Of a DNA stretch of 64,000 nucleotides, positions 24,126 to 36,500 are shown in pieces. The DNA is from Nymphaea colorata. Lineage: Eukaryota; Streptophyta; Magnoliopsida; Nymphaeales; Nymphaeaceae. The notes beneath the pieces are model-generated. The model had not been told where the DNA came from. It worked only from the letters and a program-made list of their open reading frames with translations, and did not search any database. A program made the translations under genes and the position numbers. The stretch covers positions 13,757,149 through 13,821,148 of the forward strand of contig NC_045146.1 of assembly GCF_008831285.2 (NCBI RefSeq), in the 5' to 3' direction. Each line of letters starts with the position of its first letter. Within the stretch, counting starts at the first letter, position 1.

Positions 24126-24949
24126 CTGGCAAGAGAAAATAGAAGTCCCACAATTGCAAGTGTATTTATAAAAAATTGACAAGTACTACAGAATACAAAT
24201 ACAGGAAAGCAACAGGCATTACAACGACATACATATATGGCATATCAAACAAGTTAATAGAGGTACCTTCCTCCAGTTGCAAGCTTCTGAAGAGAAAAAA
24301 TTGCTTTACTATAAACAGAGTATTCTCTAATCATGTATATAATTGGTCTTTTTAAGGCATACAATTAGGAACCATCTGCACAAAAATTTACCATCTGGAA
24401 TTGCCTTAAGGTTGCTGCTACTCAAGCTACCATTGTGGTCTATTTGGAGCAGGCAAAAAGATGGAGCTAAAGCAGCAATAGAAAATAAGTAAACTTCAAT
24501 CATGCACACCTGCTCAAAGGAAATGCAACATAATCCACAACTTGCTCGAAACACTTGCAGTGTAAGCCTTTCAGTATCTAATCCCAAGAAAGGGATAAGA
24601 CAGAGTTGCAACTTTCTCATGCAAAGACAAATTCCAGCAGAGGCCAAAGCTCATCAAATGAACATTAGATGGACCATAGACATTGTACATGACTAACAAA
24701 TCAACTCAAAACACTGAAAATAAGTGCATGCAATCACCACTAGCACAATTTTCAGCTCCTAGCCAAACTACAGCACACCACAGTTATTTAATCTCCTTCA
24801 AAGAACCAACGGCCAATCCCCACAATTTCCAACCATCACTAACACGGTAGACAAAAACAAAAAGGCAAGATTCAAATGGGGATCAATAACGCCTTAATGA
24901 GGGCCACGCCCAGCCAAGAGATCTCATATAATTAGGTGAATTTAGATTT
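24126..24949. other. left flank of the copia insertion
   Basis: AT-rich DNA with no recognised coding sequence. By position it would be GCP4 intron. The exon expected just upstream of the 24039-24125 exon was not found here. Confidence 0.4.
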
Positions 24950-24954
24950 AGGGC

Positions 24955-25232
24955 TGTTAGAATATCTTGTGTAAGGGAACCGGGTCGGAATATGGACCCG
25001 GTCCCATGTGCACGGGAATCGAGAGTGGCTCGGTACCCTAGGCGGGTCTCCCTCCTTATAATCCCACTTAGTGTTGTGTTGTTGATTAAGTGGAATATAA
25101 TCTTCTCTCTCCTAGGGTTGCGGTCTTGCCCCTAAGTTAGAGCTTCTCCATGGTTTTTCACCTCTTCTTGAGGTTTTCCATGTATATCGTGTGTTTCATC
25201 CTTTTTCCTTTCTTCCGTTGCATATTTCTACA
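24955..25232 (+). repeat. left LTR of the copia element
   Basis: 278 bp, TG...CA. Contains a TTATAAT box near 25056 that may serve as the TATA element. Differs from the right LTR by about 17 substitutions and no indels. Confidence 0.95.
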
Positions 25233-25244
25233 TGGTATCAAAGC
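25233..25244 (+). promoter_or_regulatory. primer binding site (initiator Met tRNA type)
   Basis: TGGTATCAAAGC immediately follows the left LTR. The usual plant copia sequence complementary to initiator tRNA-Met is TGGTATCAGAGC, so one base differs. Confidence 0.9.
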
Positions 25245-25538
25245 TACCGTGTGTGGGTTTTTGCTCTGTGATCGTGCGTTTCCATCGTTTCTGCCGCTGC
25301 TCGTCTCCCGCCGTCGCTGCCTGTTCCAGCGCCGCCGCTTGTTCCATCGCCGTCGCCGGAGTTATTTTCAGCGCCGTCACCCACGCCCTTTCCTGCGTCG
25401 CTGGCGTCATCGTCGCCTGTCCTGCGTCCCCGCCGTCACTGCTATCACCGCCAGTAATTCTTCCGCCTCCGCTGCCTCTTGTCTGTCGTCTTTGGTGCTG
25501 GGTATTGCTTCTCTTTGGTGATTGTGATAGCTGAAGCG

Positions 25539-26370
25539 ATGACTCCCAAGATCGATGATGCCCTAGATACGAGCAGCAATACCAAGAGCGAGAACTTGCC
25601 TGTTCAAGTCACCTCCATCCGGCTAAGCAAGGACAACTATCTCTCTTGGTCTGCTTCCTTAGAAATCGGGATAACCAGTCGTGGTCGCCTGCCCTATATT
25701 ACTGGGGAGAAACCTGCACCTTCAAAAACGGATCCACGATGGGCGACTTGGGCATTGGAAGATAGTCAGGTGAAAGTATGGATCATTAGTTCTGTTTCTG
25801 CAGATATTTAGCCTCTGATCTTGCGTAAATCGACTGCATACGACATGTGGACTGTGCTTGCGCGGATGTATGGCCGTAAGAAGAGAGTATTGCGTACGTA
25901 CCAAATCAAACGTAACATATACTCTCTTAAACATGGTGACTTGTCTGTAGCTTCTTTCTTTGTAGCCCTGAAGACTAAATGGGAGGAACTAGACTACCAT
26001 GTGAATGATGACTGGCATTGTGGTTCTGATCATGCCTTGTATTGGGATAAAGAATGGATGGACCGGACTTTTATTTTCCTTGGAGGCTTACGCGATGAAT
26101 TTGAATCCATTCGGAGCCAAATTCTCAATTGTGACGAGATTCCCGGGATTGAGGAGGTGTATGCCCGGGTGGAATCTGAGGAACAACGTCGTCAAGTTAT
26201 GCATATTGACTCTAGCCATGGGAGTTCCCCTCAGCATTTGTTAGCCGTGCCTTTGGGACTGGACAGCGTTCTGTTCGCCGTTGTAGTCATTGTAACAAGT
26301 TGGGGCATTCTGTGGATTTTTTGGATATTCATCCTGAGAAGACTTGTTCGTAGTCCTCCTTCTAGTCGGG
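25539..26370 (+). pseudogene. copia gag, degenerate
   Basis: Starts at the ATG in AGCGATGACTCCC. Recognisable capsid blocks include IRLSKDNYLSWSASLE, the KVWIISSVSADI segment, and the Gag fold ending FIFLGGLRDEFESIRSQIL. A TAG at 25809-25811 interrupts it between the first and second blocks. The CCHC zinc knuckle near 26278-26325 is visible in a shifted frame and its last cysteine codon reads Trp. It would package element RNA if intact; it is not functional here. Confidence 0.85.
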
Positions 26371-26519
26371 GGTCCTTCTGTCGAATGGATTCTGATGTCC
26401 TGATACTGAGACTTACCAATGGTGAGGCTATGACTAAATGGGATCTGGTACTGGATATAGCATTGTGGTTCTGATCATGCCTTGGATACATCCTAGATCA
26501 AGCTCTAGTTCCTTTAGTC

Positions 26520-26521
<2 letters not shown>

Positions 26522-26568
<47 letters not shown>
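26522..26568. repeat. 47-base poly(T) run inside the copia element
   Basis: An uninterrupted T run between the gag remnant and the protease. It is not part of ordinary copia structure; slippage, a reverse-oriented poly(A) insertion, or an assembly artefact are possible. Confidence 0.9.
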
Positions 26569-26569
<1 letters not shown>

Positions 26570-26689
26570 ACTTGTCAGGTAGTTCTTCAACTGTTGAAAA
26601 GTCAAAACTTTCCTCTGATCAAATCAAGGAATTACAAGCTTATATCAGTCGGCTGTCTACTACACGAGGAAACTTCCACGTCCGAAGGA

Positions 26690-29600
26690 GCTAAATTAGC
26701 TCAAGCTCTTGTAGCCACAAGCGATCAAGGTAATCCCTCACTTGGTGATTGGATTGTTGACAGTGGGGCTACGCATCATATGACAGGGAATCCGAAGCTG
26801 TTTCAAGAATAACAATTGTCCTCAGGGCAGCAACGCGTGTCTATGGTTGACGGGTCTTCTATTTCTGTGGCTGAAAAAGGAGTTTGTCCATGTTGAATAA
26901 ATATCATCTTCATAATGCTCTCCATGTTCCCAATATTCTTGTGAACTTGTTATCTGTCAGCAGTATTACCAGAGAGCTCAATTGTAATCTAATCTTTTCT
27001 GCTGATCATTGTTCCCTGCAGGACTTGGTGACGGGGAAGAAGATTGGGATTGGTTCGGTTATTGATGGACTCTACAGATTGCCCGTGCAAGTTGCGTCTG
27101 CCTTGATCTCAGCCACTAGTGGACGGTTGTCAGGCATGGAAGACAAATCTACCATTATGCGATGGCACGAGCGTCTTGGGCATCTCCCTTTCCAGTTGAT
27201 CAAGAAGTTGTTTCCAAGGCTTTTTACCTCTGTTTCTATTGATTCTTTCTCATGTGAAGTTTGCCAGTTGGCTAAACATGTCAGGGCTTCGTACCCCATT
27301 TCTCTCAATAAAACCACTCGTCCGTTTGCTTTGGTTCACTCTGATGTTTGGGGTCCTTCGGGAGTACCCACTTGTCGTGGTTTTCATTATTTTATGACTC
27401 TTATTGATGACTACTCCCGTTGTACGTTCGTGTACCTGTTGAAAGAATGTAGTGAAGTCTCGATCATTGTCAAAAAATTTGTTGCATTTGTTGAGACCCA
27501 ATTTCAAACCTCTGTCAAGCTTTCCGCACCGATAATGCTCGGGAGTATGTCTCCCAATCTATAGATGATTTCTTGCGGAGCAAGGGTATTATTCATGAGA
27601 CATCCTGTAGTTACACACCTCCTAGAAATGGCGTGGCCAAACGTAAAAATCGCCATTTATTAGAAGTCACCCGTGCCATTATGTTCCATAGGCATGTTCC
27701 TAAGCGCTACTGGGGTGATGCTCTTCTCACTAGTGCCCATCTGATTAACCGTATGCCTACTCGTGTGTTGAATGGTCGTTCTCCCTACTCTGTTCTTAGG
27801 CCCACTCACAACCCTTGGCCTCTTACTCCTCGAGTGTTTGGGTGTACTTGCTTTGTTCATGACCATAGTCCAACCCTTAAGAAACTTGATCCTCAGTCCG
27901 TCAAAGCTGTCTTCTTGGGGTATTCTCCAACTCAGAAGGGATATAAGTGTCTTGACCGTACTACCTCCAAAATTTATGTCTCTCGAAATGTTACCTTTCA
28001 TGAACATGAGGCGTATTTTCCTGTGAATCCTCTTCAGGGGGAGTGTATAGGAAAAAGTGTGGAAGAGTATTCCTCAGAGCAGCTGGTTCAGTTTATGGAT
28101 TTTTTAGAGCACAAGGTCAGCCACAGTGTGACAGAGACAGTCAGAAGTGATAGCGACAGCCCTGTGCAAGGGAACTTTGTGTATGATCAGCCCACAACCC
28201 GTGATCATCTGTTCGGCCAGGTGTACATCAGAAAGAAGACAGATGTGGTTGAAGATGCTGATGTAACCAATCCCAATCCTGTGAGTTCCCTGGATAACCC
28301 AAGTCCAATAGATGAAGAGCTTCCCATAGCCTTGCGCAAGGGAACCAGGTCATGTACTTCTCACCCTATTCAGAGATTTGTCTCTTATGCGAAATTTAAT
28401 AGGAATTACAAATATTGATTATCTTGAAACTTTTGCCCCTGTTGCCAAACTGAAAACCATGAGAGTCATCTTCGCACTTGTTGTGCAAAAGAAGTGAAGC
28501 ATGGACCAGCTTGATGTCAAGAATGCATTCTTGAACGGCCGTCTAAAAGAAGAGGTCTATATGAGCATGCCCCCTGGATATGCCCAAAGCGAAAAATGTT
28601 GTCATCTCAAAAAAGCCTTGTATGGACTAAAGCAGTCTCCTAAAGCTTGGTTTCATAGACTAAGGATAGTGATGAAGACTAATGGATACAAACAGGGAAA
28701 TGGTGATCACACCCTATTCATCAAGCAGAGAAATGGTTTGGTGAGTCTTCTTCTTGTATACGTTGATGATATGATTGTCACAGGTGACGACGAAGAAGAG
28801 AAAAAGAAGATGAAGGAGAGGTTAGCTGCTGAATTTGATCTGAAAGATTTGGGAAAACTAAGGTACTTTCTGGGGATAGAGATTGCTCGATCAAAAATAG
28901 GGCTTGTTATGAGCCAAAGGAAGTACACTCTGGATCTCTTAAAGGAGACAGGTAAACTTGGATGTAGGCCCTTTCTAACTCCAATGGAGTCTGGTACAAA
29001 GATAAGCATCAAGACTGGCAACATCCTGGATGAGGAAGAAAAAGGTCGGTATCAGTGGTTGGTTGGTAAGCTCATCTGTCTTACCCTCACTCGCCCTGAT
29101 ATCACCTATGCTGTGAATGTGTTGAGTCAGTTTATGCATGCTCCTACTGATTGTCACTAGAAGAGTGCAGAAAGGGTGTTGGGGTATCTGAAAAATGACA
29201 CAGGGAAAGGATTACTGTATACTCAGCTAGACCAACTTAATATTGAAGGATACTCTGACGCAGATTGGGCAGGGTGCACTGATACTAGGAGGTCTACTAC
29301 AGGGTACTGCATCTTTCTGGGGGGTAACCTGGTTGTATGGAGAAGTAAAAGGCAGGAAGTTTGTTCTACATCCAATGCTAAGGCTGAATACATGGCGGTT
29401 GCTATGGGAGTTACAGAAATGCTATGGTAGAAGATCCTTCTAGTAGATATTGGAATTGAAATGAAAGAGAAGATAAAGATGTACTGCGACAACAAATCTG
29501 CGATTAACCTTGCAAATAATCCCGTCCTGCATGACAGAACTAAACACGTGGAGATTGATCGCCACTTCATACGGGAACACATTGATTCAAAGGAGTTGAT

Positions 29601-29733
29601 CATGCCTTATGTGAAGTCTGAAGATCAAATTGCAGATGTTTTAACCAAAGCCTTATGTATATCTCAATTTGAAAAAAATGTGAGCAAGCTTGGCATGTTT
29701 GACATGTATGCCAAGCTTGAGGGGGAATGTTAG
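26690..29733 (+). pseudogene. copia pol, degenerate (PR, IN, RT, RNase H)
   Basis: Protease motif WIVDSGATHHMTG lies near 26750-26790, followed by a stop (26810-26812). Integrase: the zinc-binding H-H-C-C pre-domain (WHERLGH to CEVCQLAK, 27163-27280), catalytic Asp in HSDVWGP (27330s) and in DDYSR (27410s). A one-base frameshift near 27525 follows, and the third catalytic position, normally Glu in NGVAERKNR, is Lys (codon 27639-27641). The reverse transcriptase has lost its N-terminal fingers at about 28403-28420, but keeps QLDVKNAFLNG, LYGLKQSPKAW and YVDDM. RNase H has YSDADWAG and ADVLTKAL. Further stops are at 28495, 29158 and 29428. The frame ends 6 bp inside the right LTR. Confidence 0.9.
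29719..29727 (+). promoter_or_regulatory. polypurine tract
   Basis: GAGGGGGAA directly abuts the right LTR, the position expected for the plus-strand primer. Confidence 0.9.
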
Positions 29734-30005
29734 AATATCTTGTGTAAGGGAACCGGGTCTGGATATGGACCCGGTCCCATGGGCACGAGAACCGAGAGTG
29801 GCTCGGTACCCTAGGTGGGTCTCCCCCCTTATAATCCCACTTAGTATTGTGTTGTTGATTAAGTGGAATATAATATTCTCTCTCCTAGGGTTGCGGTCTT
29901 GCCCCTAGGTTAAAGCTTCTCTGTGGTTTTTCATCTCTTCTTGAGGTTTTCCACGTATATCGTGTGTTTCATCCTTTTTCCTCTCTTCCGTTGCATATTT
30001 TTACA
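29728..30005 (+). repeat. right LTR of the copia element
   Basis: 278 bp, collinear with the left LTR, ending TTACA before the target duplication AGGGC. Confidence 0.95.
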
Positions 30006-30625
30006 AGGGCCAAATCCATAATATCCACCCCTTTACAGAATAAGGGGCTGACTTCGTCTTTGAATGAACCTTCCGGCCCCTTTTTTTTCTCCCGCACAGC
30101 TCAAGTGTGCGACTCCGACTCCGTATGAGGACCTCCTTCCCTTCTGCCCACTCTCCATTCACACGGTTCTAAAAGCAGAGGAAGAGGGAGGGCAGCAGGT
30201 ATCACGAGCCCTCTGTCCCACACATCTATCCAGAAGCAAGTGTAGTTCACCGGTTCCACCGAATGCTCCTATCTCTCGGCAAAGATCGTGTGAGAGTGCA
30301 GTCTTGCTTCGGATGCTTCGCCATAGAAGAGATCAACCAAGTTCCCGACCGGTGCACTCGCTTTGTATCTCCGACACACAAGGAAGGACGCGGTAGGAAT
30401 GAAGCAGCCTAGCCTCTGTCCGGCCGATCATTCCGCTGGCATCTCGCATTCACGCCCCGTTTGACTGCCGCTCGGGGATGTAGTTGTAGATACGTTAGTC
30501 TTTTTGGGTCGACCACCAGTTATCTCCTTCTACGACATGTTGTTGTCGTCGCCATATGGAATATGTCACTTAGTCATCTCTGCCTCGCTGCGGGTCAGCA
30601 CCTCTGAAATCAACAGAGGACTTCA

Positions 30626-31845
<1,220 letters not shown>

Positions 31846-33584
31846 GGGACTTTTCTCAGAAAGAAGAAAGAGATTATGGACGGAGAGCTTGTCCAGTACC
31901 ACCAATACCTGAAATGCATCTCCTTCGCCCGCGCGCATCTACCTGGCGCTTGAGCCGCCTTGCATGCCAAGCGAAGTGCTATTGGCGAGCTCACTGAACG
32001 ATGATTGATACAGTCAGTCAGTGCCCTCGATTGATTGTTCCAGAGAGAAGGATCATGGCACCCTAAAGAAACAAGCCACAGAGCAAACCAAAAAAGCACT
32101 CGCTTCTTAGCCAACCGACCACTTGGTACCAAGCAACCGGTTAGCTGTTGCGCTTTCCAAGTCGAAGAGTGGTCTCTGACTATAAGATAGTGAGTGGTTC
32201 CTCTTTTTTGTCTTGAAAGACAGTAAGCGTAGCGAAGCATATACGTGAGGTTATTCAGCGGCGTCAGAAGCCGGCCGGCCTTTGTTTGAAGACCCCAATG
32301 GCACATTCATTGCCAGTGTCCCAGAAGAGAACAGTTGATTGAATGAAGTGGCTGGCGTGGCGAGACAAAGAATTGGTTGGTGCCATGCATCATGCCCGCA
32401 GCCACCTGCTCTTGTCATGCACGCTCCCCACGCTTCATAACATGGGGGGGGGGGTGGTTTGCCTTTGGTCAAGATGGGGAAGACTTGCTCGCTGACCCCT
32501 CTCTTCCTCTGGAACCAAAAGCGGGGTCATGTATAGGGCGTATCAAACTCCAGAATTTGCGGCAGTCAAGGTCTGTACGATCCAATTGGCGCCCTCGTAC
32601 CTGTGCAGTTTGGGCAGGGCTCCTTTTCCATCTCAGTGGGAGCAGGGTTCGACGAAAGGAAGGGCAACCAACAGTTCAGAATGCAAGGCGTGTGTGGAAG
32701 CAAGCAGGCAGGAATGGAAGCTACGCTGCGAACGTTGGGTGTAGTGGTACCAAAAGACAGAGTTCTTTGAAGATGAGAGAGACGAGGAACGCTCTTGGCG
32801 GCCTTGGAACTTGATTCAAGTCAGTGGAAGGAAGAAGAACCACGACAGAGGAGAAAGGACGGATCACCTGCCGATCTTTGATCCAACAAAACTATGCCAG
32901 AAGAGGGATCAAGATTGACCGGCAAAAGCCATCTCCAGCCATCGGAGCTCAGTGATGAGATGGCGACATAAAGAAGACAAAAGGGTGACCTACCGAAGTG
33001 TAGGTAGGTGCGATCGCGGATGAAATCGAATAGCGAATGCACTTGCGGTTCTGATGGGTCCTGCATCTACTACCTAATGCAATTGACTGACCCGGCATCT
33101 CTTTCATTCCATAATGCCAGAGCGTAGTTTGATACTGGTTGGACACTATACTTGGTGTGAACGAGCGCTGCGGTAACGAGCCGTCAGAAAGGACATTCCT
33201 TCCGCCGTCATTGACGTGGTGAGATAGATAGACGTCAAATCCTGCAGCAGTGCTCGGTCTATCTGATCTCACACTTCCATCAACCCCTTCTACAAAGATC
33301 CAATCAATCGATCGATCAAAACCTTTTGCCGGTAGTCCTCGCTTTCTCTTTCTCAACGGTCGGATTAGGCTTCCATTCCATTGAACAAGCTCCACCTTGT
33401 GGAACACGGAAAGGTTGTAGGCTGTCGTTGAACGCTTCCACTTGGTCGCGGAAGAAGGCGAAGCTGGGCGAGAGATTGGGCCAGCTTACTACTTACTACA
33501 ACGTTGGTGGAAGCTTTTTGCTCCATAGACGGAACGTTGGTTAAGGTCTTCCTTCGGGAGGGGAGGACAGCACTCCGCACCGTT

Positions 33585-36500
33585 GTATTTGGATGTAGGA
33601 TTTGACTTTCGCATCACCACTCTAGATCAGAGGTCAAATCTGATCGGTTTTTAATCTTGAATTTCAATTTTACATCCAAGGTGTAGATCAGATGTGGTAT
33701 TTAGATGTAGGATTTTACTTTCGCATCACGGCTCTAGATGAGAAGTCTCATCTGATCTAGTTTAGATGTTGGAATTCGGCAACAAAAACAAGGGTTTGAT
33801 CAGAGGTCTAATCTAATCGATTTTTGAGGTCTCATCTGATCCGGTTTAGATGCTGGAATTGGGCATTGGAAACATGGGTTTGATAAGAGGTTTAATCTGA
33901 TCGGTTTTTTTATGTTAGATTTCAGTTTCACAACCGTGGTGTGGATCGAATGTAGTATTTGACTTTCGCATCACCGCTCTAGATCAGAGGTTTCACCAGA
34001 TCCAGTTTAGATGTTGGAATTGGGCACTGAAATTATGAAACTAATCGAGGTTTAATGTAATCAGTTTTTGATGTTGGATTTCAATTTTACATCCAAGTCG
34101 TGGATCAGATGTGGTAGTTGGATGTACGATTTGACTTTCGCATCACGGCTTTAGATAACAGGTCTCATCTGATTCGGTTGAGATGTTGGAATTGGCTTGC
34201 AAAACATGACTTTGATCAGAGGTCTAATCTGATCAGTTTTAAATGTTGGAATTTAATTGGGCAAACAAGGCATTGATCAGAGGTCTATTCTAATCTCTTT
34301 TAGATGTTGGATTTCAGTTTGACTTCCAAGGAGTGGATCGAATATGGTATTTCGATGTAGGATTTGACTTTCGCATCATGAAAACTAGATCAGAGGTCTC
34401 ATCTGATCCGATTTAGACGTTGAAACTGGGCACTAAAAACAGGGGTTTGATCAGTGGTCTAACCTGATCGGTTTTCGATGTTGGATTTCAGTTTTGCATC
34501 CAAGGTACGGATCAGATGTGGTATTTAGATGTAGGATTTGACTTTTGCATCACAACTCTAGATCCATCCGGTTTAGATGTTGGAATTGGGCATTGAAAAC
34601 AAAGGTATGAACAGAGGTCTAATCTGTTCGGTTTTTGATGTTGGATTTCAATTTAACATCCAATGTCTGGATTAAATGTGGTATTTGGACGTAGGACTTG
34701 ACTTTCGCATCACGGCTCTAGATCAGAGGTCTCATCTGATCCGGTTTAGATGTTGGAATTGCGCATTAAAAACAGGGGCTTCAACAAAGGTCTAATCTGA
34801 TCGGTTTCTGATGTTGGATTTCAATTTTACATCCAAATGTGTGGATCAAATGTGGTATTTGGACGTAGGATTTGACTTTTGCATCACAGCTTTAGATCAG
34901 AGGTCTCATTTGATTCGGTTTAGAAGTTGGCCTTAGATATTAGAAACATGAGTTTGATCAGAGGTCTCATCTGATCCGGTTTAGATGTTCAGAGGTCTAT
35001 TCTGATGGGTTTTCGATGTTGGATTTCAGTTTTACATCCAAAGTGTGAATTGAATGTGGTATTTGGACGTAGGATTTGCCTTTCGCATTACAGCTCTAGA
35101 TCAGAGGTCTCATCTGATCCGGTTTAGATGTTGGAATTGGGCATTGAAAACAAGGGTCTGAACAGAGGTCTAATCTGTTCGGTTTTAGATGTTGGATTTC
35201 AATTTAACATCCAAAGTGTGGATTGAATGTGGCATTTTGACGCAGAATTTGACTTTCGCAACACGGCTCTAGATCAGAGGACTCATCAGATCCAGTTTAG
35301 ATGTTGGAATTGGGCATTGAAAACAAGGGCTTGAACAGAGGTCTAATGTGATCGTTTTCCGATGTTGGATTTCAATTTTACATCGAATGTGTGGATCAAA
35401 TGTGGTATTTGGACGTAGGATTTGACTTTCGCATCACAGCTTTAGATCAGAGGTCTAAATTCATCCGGTTTAGAAGTTGAACTTGGACATTGGAAACATG
35501 AGTTTGATCAGAGGTCCAGATGTTGGAATCGGGTGTTGAAAATAGGGATTGATCATAGGTCTAATCTGATGGGTTTTCAATGTTGGATTTCAGTTTTACA
35601 TCCAAAGTGTGGATTGAATGTGGTATTTTTATGTAAGATTTGACTTTCGCATTACGGCTCAAGATCAGAGGTCTCATCTGATCCGGTTTAGATGTTGGAA
35701 TTGGGCATTGAAAACGAGGGTTTGAACAGAGGTCTAATATGTTCGGTTTTCGATGTTGGGTTTCAATTTTACATCTAAAGTGTTGATTGAATGTGGTATT
35801 TGGATGTACGATTTGACTTTCTCATCCCGACTCTAGATCAGAGGTCTCATCTGATCCGGTTTAGATGTTGGAATTGGGCATTGAAAACAAGGGTTTGAAC
35901 AGAGGTCTCAATTCATTCGGTTTAGAAGTTGAACTTGGGCATTGGAAACATGAGTTTGATCAGAGGTCCATATGCTGGAATCGGGCGTTGAAAATAGGGG
36001 ATTGATCATAGGTCTAATCTGATGGGTTTTTCATGTTGGATTTCAGTTTTACATCCAAAGTGAGGATTGAAGGTGGCATTTGGATGTAAGATTTGACTTT
36101 CCCATTACGACTCAAGATGAGAGGTCTCATCTGATCCGGTTTAGATGTTGGATTTAGGCATTGAAAACAAGGGTTTGAACAGAGGTCTAATCTGTTCGGT
36201 TTTCGATGGTGGGTTTCAATTTTACGTCCAAAGTGTTGATTGAATGTGGTATTTGGATGTACGATTTGACTTTCTCATCCCGGCTCTAGATCAGAGGTCT
36301 CATCTGATCCGGTTTAGATGTTGGAATTGGGCATTGAAAACAAGGGTTTGAACAGAGGTCTAATCTGTTCGGTTTTCGATGTTGGGTTTCAATTTTACAT
36401 CCAAAGTGTTGATTGAATGTGGTATTTGGATGTACGATTCGACTTTCTCATCCCGGCTTTAGATCAGAGGTCTCATCTGATCCGGTTTAGATGTAGGAAT

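Larger units (their letters stand above)
24955..30005 (+). mobile_element. Ty1/copia LTR retrotransposon, complete ends, dead coding region
   Basis: Both LTRs are 278 bp, start TGTTAGAATATC and end CTACA or TTACA. The element is flanked by the 5-bp direct repeat AGGGC (24950-24954 and 30006-30010). A primer binding site follows the left LTR and a polypurine tract precedes the right LTR. Domain order gag, protease, integrase, reverse transcriptase, RNase H is that of copia elements. I count about 17 differences between the LTRs (about 6%, 14 of them transitions), so the insertion is of moderate age. The internal region has at least five in-frame stops, a frameshift, a deletion in the reverse transcriptase and a changed integrase catalytic residue. 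It cannot transpose autonomously. Confidence 0.95.

Noticed and set aside
25150-25534. Arg/Ser-rich frames at the start of the copia interior
   Set aside because: They span the LTR end, primer site and leader, upstream of the gag ATG; not a separate gene.
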